Source: Paenibacillus sophorae
Lineage (GTDB): Bacteria; Bacillota; Bacilli; Paenibacillales; Paenibacillaceae
Direction: 5' to 3'
Length of the DNA stretch: 64,000 nucleotides
Assembly (NCBI RefSeq): GCF_018966525.1
Contig: NZ_CP076607.1
Span: 124,001-188,000, forward strand
Shown here: piece by piece, positions 33,238 through 42,333 of the stretch
Position numbering within the stretch: the first letter of the stretch is position 1
Layout of the letters: each line of letters opens with the position of its first letter
The notes under the pieces: model-generated
Told to the model about the DNA's origin: nothing
Database searches by the model: none
What the model saw: the letters and a program-made list of their open reading frames with translations, nothing else
Program-made: the position numbers and the translations under genes

Positions 33238-34485
33238 GTGAACAAGGAGCTGAAGCTGCTGCGGTACGGACTGATTGCCATACCGGCTTTTATCTCGATG
33301 TACGTCCAAGAATATGCCGATAATGACCGGTTCACCCTGCATCTGCTGATCCTTCTGCTGCTGGCGACGCTGGGAGCGCGCTTACCGGCACGGTTCACCG
33401 CAGGGATGGCCGCGCTGGAAATGCTGTACTCTTCCTGGCTGTGCTCCAGATACGGAAGCCTGCTGGTGTTTCCTTCCCTGTCTGTGCTGCTCGTCTATTT
33501 CCGCCTTCGTCCCCGCTCGCTGCCTCTGCTGCTTGCGGGGATTCATCTGGCCGTGCTGAACACCGCCGTCATGGACGACTCTCCGCTGATCCGCGCCTGG
33601 GTTAACCTCAGTTTCCTGCTCTCTGCCGCGCTCTGCGCCCAGCTTCATTCGGCGGGACGCGGCCGGGAGGAGACGCTTCATCTATATGACGAGCTGCGCA
33701 AAAAGCACTTCGAGCTGGACGAAGCCCGCAATCGGCTGCTGCAGTTCGCGTCCCAAGTGGAAAATGCCGCACAAGCTGAGGAACGGGTGCGAATTTCCCG
33801 CCAGTTGCATGACGACATCGGCCACCGGCTGATCCGCGTCAAAATGATGATGGAGGCCGCGCTGCACACGCTTCCCTCCGCGCCGGAGGCAGGCATGACC
33901 ATGATGGGACAAGTGCGCGATCAGCTTGCGCAGAGCATGGATGACCTGCGCGCCGCCGTAAGGCGCATCGGCCGGGGCCCGCGGCTTGATGGCGCCTATG
34001 CCCTGGACCGGCTGCTGGAGGAGACCGGCCGGGACACCGGCATCAAGACCTCTTATACGGTGGAGGGCGCACCTTATCCGCTCTATCCGAGCCTTCAGGT
34101 CGTCCTGTACAAAAATGCCCGCGAGGCCATCACCAATGGACTCCGGCACGGACACGCGACATCGGTCGGCATCAAGCTCTGCTACAGCCCGTCCGAAGTT
34201 ACGATGGAGGTCAGCAATAACGGAAAAACAGGGATGGAAGAGTACGGCAGTGAGACACCGGAGAGCAAGAGCGACAACCGGGACGATGGAACCCGCTCGG
34301 AACGGTTGTCCGGCGGGAGCCCAGGGAACCCAAGATTGCACCTTACCGGCGCTGCCGGCGGCATGGGGTTAAAAGGGATGGAGGAGCGAACCCGGCTGGT
34401 CGGCGGAACGTTCGAGGTCCGGGCTGCTTATCCCTTCACTGTCATAACGAAGCTGCCGGTCTATAAGCAAAGTGAAATCATTTAG
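33238..34485 (+). CDS. NarL-type sensor histidine kinase (LnrJ-like)
   Basis: A 415-residue kinase. The N-terminal third (about 10-135) forms four or five helices with hardly any extracellular loop, as in intramembrane-sensing kinases that detect membrane-active compounds. A linker helix leads to a HisKA_3 domain with the phospho-acceptor in ISRQLHDDIGHRL (His near residue 197). The HATPase part has the N-box region KNAREAITNGLRHG and the GMGLKGMEERTRLVGG G-box, with an unusual low-complexity insertion between them (about residues 338-370, rich in Glu, Ser, Asn and Gly). The start is GTG with AAAGGA upstream. It pairs with the response regulator 41 bp downstream. Confidence 0.9.
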   Translation: MNKELKLLRYGLIAIPAFISMYVQEYADNDRFTLHLLILLLLATLGARLPARFTAGMAALEMLYSSWLCSRYGSLLVFPSLSVLLVYFRLRPRSLPLLLAGIHLAVLNTAVMDDSPLIRAWVNLSFLLSAALCAQLHSAGRGREETLHLYDELRKKHFELDEARNRLLQFASQVENAAQAEERVRISRQLHDDIGHRLIRVKMMMEAALHTLPSAPEAGMTMMGQVRDQLAQSMDDLRAAVRRIGRGPRLDGAYALDRLLEETGRDTGIKTSYTVEGAPYPLYPSLQVVLYKNAREAITNGLRHGHATSVGIKLCYSPSEVTMEVSNNGKTGMEEYGSETPESKSDNRDDGTRSERLSGGSPGNPRLHLTGAAGGMGLKGMEERTRLVGGTFEVRAAYPFTVITKLPVYKQSEII

Positions 34486-34526
34486 GGCGGCAGAGCAGAT
34501 TTCTTACAGAAAGGGGAACGGCAAGC

Positions 34527-35171
34527 ATGATTAAAGTCGTAATCGTGGACGACGATTCTTTTATAAGGGAAAGTCTGAAGGTGCTCATCGGTATGGACCC
34601 GGAGATTGAGGTAACGGGGGCCGCAGGAGACGGCGGAGAGGCGCTGAAGCTGCTGGAGAGCGGGGCGGAAGCCGATGTTGTGCTGATGGATATCCGCATG
34701 CCCGGCATTGACGGCGTGGAAGGGGCGCGGCTGATCAAGCGGCGTTATCCGCAGGCTGCCGTGCTGATGCTGACCACCTTCGACGATGACGAATATATTA
34801 TCGAGGCGCTCAAAGGCGGAGCCAGCGGCTATCTGCTCAAAAACATCCCCCCGGACCGCATTATCCAGGGCATCAAAACGGTCCATGAAGGCAACATGCT
34901 CATTCATCCCGACATTGCCCGCAAGCTCGCGAACTTTCTTCAGCCCTCGGCCGGGAACACGTCCCCCTGTCCGCTGGAATCTTACGGGCTGACCAAGACG
35001 GAGCAGTCGGTTGTCAAGGCAATCGCTGAGGGGCATTCGAATAAGGAAATTGCCGCCGAACTATTCTTAAGCGAAGGAACGGTCAAAAACTACATAACCG
35101 AAATATTGAGCAAGCTGGGACTGCGGGACCGGACGCAGATCGCTATTTTTTATTTGAAAAATGGGCGGTGA
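34527..35171 (+). CDS. NarL/FixJ-type response regulator (LnrK-like)
   Basis: A 214-residue regulator. The receiver domain has VDDDSF at the N-terminus, the phospho-acceptor Asp in VLMDIRMPGIDG (near residue 54) and K in YLLKN. The C-terminal LuxR-type helix-turn-helix is TKTEQSVVKAIAEG followed by NKEIAAELFLSEGTVKNYI. It presumably binds in the 271-bp region shared with the ABC operon and activates it when the kinase senses the drug. The ATG follows AAAGGGG. No clear terminator follows. Confidence 0.93.
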   Translation: MIKVVIVDDDSFIRESLKVLIGMDPEIEVTGAAGDGGEALKLLESGAEADVVLMDIRMPGIDGVEGARLIKRRYPQAAVLMLTTFDDDEYIIEALKGGASGYLLKNIPPDRIIQGIKTVHEGNMLIHPDIARKLANFLQPSAGNTSPCPLESYGLTKTEQSVVKAIAEGHSNKEIAAELFLSEGTVKNYITEILSKLGLRDRTQIAIFYLKNGR

Positions 35172-35372
35172 ATCCGAGCAGTATTCGTAGAGGAGCCAAA
35201 AGGATGGCTTCACCTGTAAAATCAATGCCTGCCAGGTGATTCAGCAAGAGAGGACGACTTGAGTGGAATTATGAGCTTACTTTACAGTGAGCCGAGGTTT
35301 GCCTTCCAGTAGGCAACAAGCGGTACAGCCGTTCACCCCCAAGGCAAAGCAGAAGGGCAGTGTCAGAAGGTT

Positions 35373-35570
35373 GCGAAGAATTAATGCATTTGTACATCTA
35401 TTTCTCGTAAAAACCCTCTCCCCGAATCCATTCCTGCAAATGCGCAGGCATTTTGCCCCCCTTCTCCCCATTTCGGCGTGTAAGCATTAAATAACTGCAC
35501 CCTCGCATCCATTTCCTTTTTCCGGGCGAAATTCACCGAAAAAACCTGCAGGTTTGCAGGAGAATGTTGC
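35373..35570 (-). repeat. Dispersed intergenic element, copy B (homologous to 13053-13249)
   Basis: The minus-strand sequence matches copy A block for block: CTCCTGCAAACCTGCAGG, GGTGAATTTCGCCCGG, GCTTACACGCCG, GCATTTGCAGGAATGG and AGATGTACAAATGCA. A 75-residue reading frame spans it (35381-35608) but has no ribosome binding site. The 3-bp-multiple length difference from copy A could reflect a short coding past or chance. Confidence 0.8.
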
Positions 35571-35735
35571 CTATTCCGGCTGACCAAACGGCCCCTTTGT
35601 TCCTTCATCCGCCTCTGCGCGGCGATGGAAGGCTAGGTGGCCTCTCCCGGCATGTGCTATGCAGGGCTCAACGCGCGCGGGGAGCGGCCGAACACGTATG
35701 TGTCGATATGGGTTGCACGTTGTGCAGCAGCAAAC

Positions 35736-35945
35736 GCACATCAGGAGCGTCCGCGTTATACAGCACACAGCACATCGGGAGCAATCCGCGTTATGCAACA
35801 GCACATGCACATCGGGAGCAATCCGCGTTATGCAACAGCGTATGCACACCGGGTGCGGCCGTGTTATGCAGCAGTACATGAACACCGGGAGCGGCCGTGT
35901 TAGCAGTGCACACGCTGTAGGGAGAGGCCGCGTATTTGCAGCACG
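35736..35945. repeat. Minisatellite of about 34-37-bp units
   Basis: Five to six units of the type GCACATCGGGAGCAATCCGC plus GTTATGCAACAGC follow each other: 34, 37, 37, 36 and 34 bp, then a degraded unit. The two central ones are almost identical. Weaker units extend leftward to about 35670. Reading frames through it on both strands are low-complexity and Cys/Arg/His-rich, so no gene is called. With element B it fills the 35172-36026 gap. Confidence 0.8.
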
Positions 35946-36026
35946 CATGGCGGGGGTACCCGAGCTTGGAGACCGCTACAGCCCCGCTGCGGCGACCGAT
36001 TTAATATTGCAGCAGAAGAACGAGGC

Positions 36027-36066
36027 AACAAAAGCCCGGATCCCGATCTCTCGGAAATCCGGGCTT
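36027..36066 (-). terminator. Terminator of the minJ-like gene
   Basis: AAGCCCGGAT / ATCCGGGCTT arms followed on the minus strand by TTTGTT. Confidence 0.75.
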
Positions 36067-36118
36067 GTCCGTTCTTTTGGCGCAATGCGACTTGTCGCCA
36101 CATTCGTTCGTTGCGGGC

Positions 36119-37564
36119 TTATCGTTTCGCCGATTCCGCTCTGCCTGAGCCTGGCAGCGGTCCCGGCGTTCCGAGCGCGGGAAGCGCAGGGGCCGCCTCT
36201 CGCGAAGCTGCTGTCTCTTGCGCCGCTGCCGCCTCTCGCGAAGCCGCCGTCTCCTGCGCCGCTGCCGTCTCCCTCCGGGCCGGCAGTGCCGAGGCGCCGG
36301 ATACCCTGCGGCGGGCGCCCGTCTTCATCAGGGCAATGCCCACAATGCCGGCCGGCTTCTCTGGCGCCGTCGTGTCTTCATCCGGCTGGGGCGCCAGAAT
36401 GACGCCCAGCAGATGATGGTCGCCGTCGTAAATGGCGCGCTGCAGGTACTTGCTCTCGCCTGCGGCGTTCTGCACCTCCAGCTTGCAGAACGCCGGACTC
36501 CGGCGCAGCGCTTCATGCAGCTGCTGCGCCTTTCCGGTCAACGCTTCGCTGTTGACCTTCAGCAGGATCTCGCCCGGCAGGATGCCCAGCTCCTGCGCGG
36601 GGCTGCCGGGCAGCACGGCCAGCACCTTCAGGCCGTGCGGCGGATGCACGAAGAAGGGGCTGCTGCGGCGCTCCTCCAGAGCGCCGTACCACACCAGCCC
36701 TTCGTGCAGCAGCAGAGCCGCGAGCGCCGCGAGCAGCGTCAGCGGGCTGTACCGGGCCGCGAGCAGCGCGAGGCCCAGCAGGACGGCGCCGCAGAGCAGC
36801 AGCCGTCCCGAGGCGCGGGCCGCTTTGCTCTTTGGCAGCATGCCCGTCGTCAGTTGGCTGAAGCCGATGACGACAGGCAGCGAGACGAGGCCGAGGCCTC
36901 CGCCGAGCAGCGTCGGCCACGGCAGCTCGCCGGCTCCCGCGCCTGCGGGAACGAGCAGAAAGAGCGGCAGCGGCCAGAATGCCTCCATCCGGTATCCGCC
37001 CACCACCCGGCCGCGCTTGCCTTCCAGAAACAGCGGCGTCGCAAGCGCCGGCCCCTGCCAGCGGGCGAGCAGCGCCTCGACCACATGCAGGATGGCAGCC
37101 AAAGCAAGCAGCGCGGGAATATCCATTCCTCTAACCGCTGTCACGGCCTCTCCGCCAAGACCGCCGGGGAGGAAGCCAGGAAAGAAGGACAGGGCAAACT
37201 GAATAATTCCAAGCAGGCCGATGGAATACGCGAAGCAGAAGTACCGCACCCGGAACAGCAGCAGAACTAGGCTGACCACCCAGATGCAGACAACTGCCGG
37301 ACCCGTTACCGAAACGCCGAGCAGCATGGCTGCAAGCGAGACGAGAACACCTGCGGCCAGACCCGTCCATATGGCGCGCCATATTTCCCTGCCCCAGCTG
37401 TGCAGCTTTACATGAATGAGCCTTCGCTCCAGCAGCGTCTGCCTGCGGTAATAAAGGCCAATGAACAGCAAAGCGATATAATAAAAGGGCTGCGCCAGCA
37501 TATGCAGCGCTGCATTCCCCAAGCTTGCCAGCAGTTCCAGCATGTCATTCAAACCGATCGTCAC
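36119..37564 (-). CDS. MinJ-like PDZ membrane protein (division-site topology)
   Basis: A 481-residue protein with about seven or eight hydrophobic helices (residues about 15-300), then a PDZ domain (about 315-395; GLKVLAVLPGSPAQELGILP). The C-terminal tail is unusual, with REAAA/QETAAS-type Ala/Glu repeats (about 430-465). Topology and position next to ctpB and ftsEX match B. subtilis minJ (yvjD), which bridges DivIVA and MinD. The assignment rests on layout and synteny. The GTG at 37564 lies only one base from AAGGAG; a TTG at 37552 has better spacing and may be the true start. The tail could be strain-specific expansion of a short DNA repeat. Confidence 0.72.
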   Translation of the reverse strand: MTIGLNDMLELLASLGNAALHMLAQPFYYIALLFIGLYYRRQTLLERRLIHVKLHSWGREIWRAIWTGLAAGVLVSLAAMLLGVSVTGPAVVCIWVVSLVLLLFRVRYFCFAYSIGLLGIIQFALSFFPGFLPGGLGGEAVTAVRGMDIPALLALAAILHVVEALLARWQGPALATPLFLEGKRGRVVGGYRMEAFWPLPLFLLVPAGAGAGELPWPTLLGGGLGLVSLPVVIGFSQLTTGMLPKSKAARASGRLLLCGAVLLGLALLAARYSPLTLLAALAALLLHEGLVWYGALEERRSSPFFVHPPHGLKVLAVLPGSPAQELGILPGEILLKVNSEALTGKAQQLHEALRRSPAFCKLEVQNAAGESKYLQRAIYDGDHHLLGVILAPQPDEDTTAPEKPAGIVGIALMKTGARRRVSGASALPARRETAAAQETAASREAAAAQETAASREAAPALPALGTPGPLPGSGRAESAKR

Positions 37565-37681
37565 GCTCCTTTGGCTGCGCTCTCTTAAGTCGCGGCTTCA
37601 TCCTCTATTCTAATGGAATGGGATAATCAAAGACAGGCCTTTTTAAACAGTAAATATTGGGTCCCGTTCTTTAACAGCATG

Positions 37682-37709
37682 AAAAAAGAAGGCTGTAATC
37701 AGCCTTCTT
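37682..37709 (-). terminator. Terminator of ctpB
   Basis: GAAGGCTG-ATTA-CAGCCTTC stem followed by TTTTTTC on the minus strand, directly after the stop codon. Confidence 0.9.
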
Positions 37710-39172
37710 CATGAATTCGACGCCTTCGCCCCGATTTCCTTCCGTATCTCTTCAATTCCCCGGTTGCGTTGATTGTCGCTCGCAGGATTTCGGATCGCCT
37801 TGATCAATGCGGCTTCCAGCGCCTCCGCCGTCTTAGCGTCAATAATACCGGTAACTTTCAGCTTGACTGCGCTCTGGAATTTCTTCACCGCGTCCCTCGT
37901 GCCGGTGTCAAAATATCCGTCCTTGCGCCCCGGCTTATAGCCCAGACCGTCAAGCATGGTCTGCGCGCTCTTCACATTCGAGCTGTTTGAGTTGTACTGG
38001 AGCGGCACACTCTTGTCGATTGGCGTCACCGAAAAATAATCCGGCTGGGCCACGGCGATATCCGGCTTGATTCCCTTGCCGTGAATCCAAGTTCCGTTCG
38101 GCGTCAGCCATTTGGCGATTGTAATCTTGAGCAAGCTGCCATCGCCGAGCTGCTTGTCGAAGCTGGTCTGCACTGTTCCCTTGCCGAAGGAATTCTCGCC
38201 GATCAGCTTGGCTCCGGCAGACTGCTGCAGCGCTCCCGCCAAGATCTCCGATGCGCTCGCGCTGCCTTTGTTCATCAGCACAGTGACCGGATAATCCTTG
38301 CCGCTGCCCTTGGAGGTCGTCAGTTCACGTTCCTTGTTCTTGTTCTCTACTTGAACGATCGTCTTGCCTCTTGGCACGAACTGCTCGGCAATATCGATGA
38401 CAACCGGGAGGACGCCGCCGGGATCGTTGCGGACGTCAATGACAAGACCTTTGAGTCCCTTCTTCTCCAGCTTGGCCAGCTCTTCCTTGAAGCGGTCGGC
38501 AGTGTTCAGCGAGAACTGCGTAATCTCGATCACGCCAACGCCGTTCTTCTCCATGGAGGAGTAGACCGTCTCCAGTGTCACGTTATCCCGTTTGATATTG
38601 AACGTCAGGGGCTGGGCGGAACCGCTGCGCTGGATGACGAGGACCGCTGTGCTGCCTTTGGGGCCGCGGATTTTGGCGACCGCGTCGTTCAAATCCATTC
38701 CTGTAAGCGTTGTTCCATTCACGGACACGATAATATCTTTCGCCTGAATTCCGCCCTTCTCTGCCGGCGAACCTTTAATCGGAGACACGACGACGACTTT
38801 GCCGTTATCCGAGGCGACCTCGGCTCCAATGCCGGTGAAAGAGCCCTCAATGCTCTCTTCAAATTTCTCCGCCGTTTCCTTGGCCATATAGTTCGAATAA
38901 GGATCGCCGAGCGCTTCCATCATCCCGTTAACCGCGCCGTCGATCAGCTTGCTTCGGTCCACGCTCTGGTAGTAATTTCCTTCGATCAGACTAAGCGTCG
39001 TCCCAAGCTTCTTCGCTTCGCTCTGCGCAAGCCCGCCGCTTGCCGGGGCGGATGCCACGCTTTCTCCGGCAGCTTGTCCGGAAAAGAGCGAGCCCGTCAC
39101 AGCAAGCGTCAGCAGGCTGCCGCACAGCAGAGCTGCGATGACCATAAAAGCCGCCGTGCTCTTTTTTAACAT
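37709..39172 (-). CDS. ctpB: S41 carboxy-terminal processing protease, CtpB-like
   Basis: A 487-residue exported protease. An N-terminal signal/anchor helix (about 5-30) is followed by the cap region, a PDZ domain (about 110-190; SPIKGSPAEKGGIQAKDIIV), the S41 core with catalytic Ser in NKGSASASEILAGAL and Lys in GENSFGKGTVQ, and a C-terminal PG_binding_1 domain (about 400-460; AQTMLDGLGYKPGRKDGYFD). In Bacillus, CtpB cleaves regulatory proteins such as SpoIVFA during sporulation; here it lies beside a MinJ-like gene and a FtsEX-linked hydrolase. The ATG at 39172 is preceded by a good GACGG/AAGGGACGG-type site. Confidence 0.93.
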   Translation of the reverse strand: MLKKSTAAFMVIAALLCGSLLTLAVTGSLFSGQAAGESVASAPASGGLAQSEAKKLGTTLSLIEGNYYQSVDRSKLIDGAVNGMMEALGDPYSNYMAKETAEKFEESIEGSFTGIGAEVASDNGKVVVVSPIKGSPAEKGGIQAKDIIVSVNGTTLTGMDLNDAVAKIRGPKGSTAVLVIQRSGSAQPLTFNIKRDNVTLETVYSSMEKNGVGVIEITQFSLNTADRFKEELAKLEKKGLKGLVIDVRNDPGGVLPVVIDIAEQFVPRGKTIVQVENKNKERELTTSKGSGKDYPVTVLMNKGSASASEILAGALQQSAGAKLIGENSFGKGTVQTSFDKQLGDGSLLKITIAKWLTPNGTWIHGKGIKPDIAVAQPDYFSVTPIDKSVPLQYNSNSSNVKSAQTMLDGLGYKPGRKDGYFDTGTRDAVKKFQSAVKLKVTGIIDAKTAEALEAALIKAIRNPASDNQRNRGIEEIRKEIGAKASNS

Positions 39173-39291
39173 GAAGCCTTCACCGTCCCTTCTTGTCCAT
39201 CATGCCGGTATGCCTGAGGTCCGTCCCGTAAGGATCGGTCTGACTTCCAGTATATGCCGTAACGCCAAATATTATTTATTATGCCGCTAAA

Positions 39292-40605
39292 CTATAAGTA
39301 ATCCATCGGTTCAACCGGCTTTCCGTCAATCCGCACCTCGAAGTGAAGATGCGGTCCGGTTGACCGTCCGGTAGAGCCCGATTCCGCAATGGTCTGTCCG
39401 CGCTCCACCTTGTCTCCTACGCTAACCTTGATTCCGCCCTCGCGGATGTGGCCGTACAGCGTCCACATGCCGCCGCCGTGGTCGATAACCACGCAGTAGC
39501 CGTAGCCGCTCCACCATTCCGCGACAATGACGGTGCCCGCTTCGGCCGCATGAATGTCCGTACCCTGCGGAACGGCGAAGTCAACGCCGGTATGCAGCTT
39601 GCGTTCTCCCGTCACCGGATGAATCCGGTAGCCGTACGGCGAGGATACCCGCGCGTTGCCCACGGGCAGCAGCAGCGGTCCGCCGCCGCTGGCGTAGGTG
39701 CTGCTCGAGTCGCCGCCGCCATGCTCCGCACCAGAATCGCCGGATCTGCTGGCCGCCGCTGCTCTTCTCGCCGCTTCCGCGGCTGCTCTTTTTGCCGCTG
39801 CCGCCTTAGCCGCCGCCGCCCTTCTCGCTGCTTCCTCAGCCTTCAGCTTATCCTTCTGGTCTTCGAGCGCCGCGCGCTGACTTGCGAGCTGCACCAGCTT
39901 GGCGTTCTGCTCCTGGCTGATATCCTCCGCATCATCGATGGCCTTGTCGTAATAAGCGATCAGTTCCTGCTTCTCGGCTTCCTTCTCCTTCAAGACGCTC
40001 CGCTGCGATTCCAGATCGGTGTACAGCTGCTTGGCCAGGGCGTACTGCCCTTCAAGCTCTTTCTTCTTTTGGGTAACAGTCGCTTCATCCCGCTTATGCT
40101 GGTCCAGCAAATCTTGGTCCTGGTCTACGATCAGCTTAAGCGAATCCGCGCGGTCAAGAAAATCCGAGAAGCTTTTGGAAGAGAGCAGCACATCAAGGTA
40201 AGACACCGCTCCATCCGTGTACATGAGACGCACGCGGGATTCAATCAGCTTCTGCCGCGAATCCACCCGCTCCTGCGCGGCGTCCAGTTCGGAAGCCGTT
40301 GTCTTGAGCGATTCCTCGGTGTTATCGATTTTAGTAGAAATCTGCTTCATTTCGCCCTTGACCAGTTCGATCTGGCCGAGCACATATTGCAGATTCTGGT
40401 TCGTTTTATTCTTGTAGTGCTGGGCCTGCTGACCTTGGGCAGCCGCTTTTTCCTGCTGCGATTTCGCGTTCTTAACATCCTGCTGCAACTGCTTGAGCTG
40501 CTTGTCGATTTCGGCGACGCTTGGTTTCTTGGCATATCCTTCAGAGGGCTGGAACATTACGGCAGACAGCAGCAATACGGCTAAACCGGCGGCTATTTTT
40601 CTCAA
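39292..40605 (-). CDS. Coiled-coil M23 murein hydrolase, EnvC/PcsB-like
   Basis: A 437-residue exported protein: signal peptide (about 1-25), two long coiled coils (about 28-115 and 160-270, Lys/Gln/Glu/Ala-rich), an Ala/Arg-rich hinge, a Ser/Gly linker, and a C-terminal LytM/M23 peptidase domain. Zinc ligands are intact in HTGVDFA (His, Asp) and HLHFE (His). This is the layout of EnvC-type activators and of coiled-coil peptidases driven by FtsEX. It lies 31 bp downstream of ftsX on the same strand, so it is the likely FtsEX partner in this organism, in place of B. subtilis CwlO. Because its zinc site is complete it may cut peptidoglycan itself. Confidence 0.92.
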   Translation of the reverse strand: MRKIAAGLAVLLLSAVMFQPSEGYAKKPSVAEIDKQLKQLQQDVKNAKSQQEKAAAQGQQAQHYKNKTNQNLQYVLGQIELVKGEMKQISTKIDNTEESLKTTASELDAAQERVDSRQKLIESRVRLMYTDGAVSYLDVLLSSKSFSDFLDRADSLKLIVDQDQDLLDQHKRDEATVTQKKKELEGQYALAKQLYTDLESQRSVLKEKEAEKQELIAYYDKAIDDAEDISQEQNAKLVQLASQRAALEDQKDKLKAEEAARRAAAAKAAAAKRAAAEAARRAAAASRSGDSGAEHGGGDSSSTYASGGGPLLLPVGNARVSSPYGYRIHPVTGERKLHTGVDFAVPQGTDIHAAEAGTVIVAEWWSGYGYCVVIDHGGGMWTLYGHIREGGIKVSVGDKVERGQTIAESGSTGRSTGPHLHFEVRIDGKPVEPMDYL

Positions 40606-40636
40606 CTCACGTTCCCCGTCCTTTGTTCTTAATTGT

Positions 40637-41551
40637 TCAGATCTTCAAAAACTTGCGGATGGACACGGTGCTTCCCCAAACGCCGATCAGCACCCCAAGT
40701 CCGACCAGCAGACCGCTCAGCTGCATCCAGATATCGGTAAAGGGCAATATTCTCCAGCCCAGCAGCGGATCACCCTTCATGGATGTATTCAGACCGGTAT
40801 AACCGGCATATAAGACCCCGACGGTAATAAGCGAGCCAAGCAGTCCGATCAGCGCGCCCTCTATAAAAAACGGCCAGCGGATAAAGGCATTCGTTGCCCC
40901 CACCAGCTTCATAATTCCGATCTCCTTGCGGCGGGCCAGTATGGTCACCCGGATCGTATTGGAAATCAAGAACATCGACATTACACCGAGCCCTGCGACA
41001 AAAACAAAACCGACGTTGCGGATCGTGTGCGTGATTTTGAACAGAGTCTCCACAGCGCCCTCCCCATATTTCACCTTGTAGATCGGTTTCTCGGGGTGGG
41101 TATCGTTCAGGGCCTTGATCTTATCCGCCACAAACGGCACGGTCGTCGCCTTCACTACTTCAACCCGGAAAGCGTCATTGAGCGGGTTATTGTCTTTGTC
41201 AAACCCTTCCAGTATGTTGTCGCCATCCGGCCCCAAATCCTTGCGCAGCTCTTCCAGCCCCTGCTCTTTGGGGACGAACTCGATTTTGCTGACCTCGGGC
41301 ATGCTGCCGATCTCATTCTGGAGCGTCTCACGCAGCGCTTGATTCGTCTCCAGCGTCAAATGAACGGTGATCTGCACTTGACTGTCCGCTTTGTCTGCTA
41401 ATGAATTTACATTTAATACCAATAAAATAAAGACGCCCAGCACTAGCAAGGAGACGACAATGGATGTGATGGAGGCCACCGACATCCAGCCGTTGCGGAA
41501 TACGTTCTTGAAGCCTTCCCGCACATGCCGCAAGAAGGTTTTAAAACTCAT
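40637..41551 (-). CDS. ftsX: FtsX, cell-division ABC transporter permease-like protein
   Basis: A 304-residue membrane protein: N-terminal cytoplasmic stretch MSFKTFLRHVREGFKNVFRN, helix 1 (about 21-46), a large extracellular domain (about 47-170) that contacts the coiled-coil hydrolase, then three helices in the MacB/FtsX pattern ending in VGLGVLIGVWGSTVSIRKFL. With FtsE it turns ATP hydrolysis into activation of a murein hydrolase. It overlaps ftsE by eleven bases. Confidence 0.96.
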   Translation of the reverse strand: MSFKTFLRHVREGFKNVFRNGWMSVASITSIVVSLLVLGVFILLVLNVNSLADKADSQVQITVHLTLETNQALRETLQNEIGSMPEVSKIEFVPKEQGLEELRKDLGPDGDNILEGFDKDNNPLNDAFRVEVVKATTVPFVADKIKALNDTHPEKPIYKVKYGEGAVETLFKITHTIRNVGFVFVAGLGVMSMFLISNTIRVTILARRKEIGIMKLVGATNAFIRWPFFIEGALIGLLGSLITVGVLYAGYTGLNTSMKGDPLLGWRILPFTDIWMQLSGLLVGLGVLIGVWGSTVSIRKFLKI

Positions 41552-42227
41552 ATCCGTATTCTCCTCTCAGTTGGTCTCTGACGATCTCTCCATGCTCGAT
41601 GGCCAGAACACGTTTGCGCATTTTGTTCACGATATCCCGGTTATGGGTGGCCATGACTATGGTTGTACCGCGAAAATTAATTTCATCCAGCAGCTGCATA
41701 ATGCCCCACGATGTCTCCGGGTCCAGATTGCCCGTAGGTTCGTCTGCCACAATGACCGAAGGATTGTTGACGATGGCCCGGGCGATGGCGATCCTCTGCT
41801 GTTCCCCGCCGGAGAGCTGGGAAGGCTCGCGATTCGCTTTGGAACGCAGGCCCACCAGGTCGAGCACCTCGTTCACCCGCTTCTTGATTTGCTTTCTCGG
41901 CGCTTCGATAACCTCCATCGCAAACGCGATATTTTCGAAAGCCGTCAACTTCGGAAGCAGCCTGAAATCCTGGAACACTACACCGATATTTCGGCGAACG
42001 TAAGGGATTTTGCGCGGCTTCAGCTTGCCGATATTGAAACCTCCCACGGAAATCTGGCCCTTAGTCGGCGCTTCTTCTCTATAAATCAATTTCATGAACG
42101 TCGATTTACCCGCGCCCGACGGGCCGACGATATATACGAATTCGTTCCGGTCGATTTTGACCGACACTCCTTGAAGTGCATGGGTGCCATTAGGATATGT
42201 CTTCCAGATATCCTGCATTTCGATCAT
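41541..42227 (-). CDS. ftsE: FtsE, cell-division ATP-binding protein
   Basis: A 228-residue ABC ATPase: Walker A GPSGAGKST (near residue 36), Q-loop in VFQDFRLLP, signature QLSGGEQQRIAIARA, Walker B VIVADEPTGNLDP and switch His in ATHNRDIV. The start at 42227 (MIEMQDIWKTYPNG) is preferred over the frame start at 42275 because the shorter form matches the family and follows GGGAAGTGAT. It is the first gene of the ftsE-ftsX-hydrolase group. Confidence 0.97.
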   Translation of the reverse strand: MIEMQDIWKTYPNGTHALQGVSVKIDRNEFVYIVGPSGAGKSTFMKLIYREEAPTKGQISVGGFNIGKLKPRKIPYVRRNIGVVFQDFRLLPKLTAFENIAFAMEVIEAPRKQIKKRVNEVLDLVGLRSKANREPSQLSGGEQQRIAIARAIVNNPSVIVADEPTGNLDPETSWGIMQLLDEINFRGTTIVMATHNRDIVNKMRKRVLAIEHGEIVRDQLRGEYGYEF

Positions 42228-42303
42228 CTTTATCACTTCCCGATTCTGACTTATCCGTTCCACGCTCTTCGACAATCCACTGCGTAAGCTATCAAAAACT
42301 GCG

Positions 42304-42333
42304 ATATTACCACAGACGTATCTATTGTAACAA
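42304..42333 (-). promoter_or_regulatory. Candidate promoter of ftsEX
   Basis: On the minus strand TTGTTA (42328-42333), an 18-base spacer and TAATAT (42304-42309), about 75 bp before the ftsE ATG. Confidence 0.5.
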
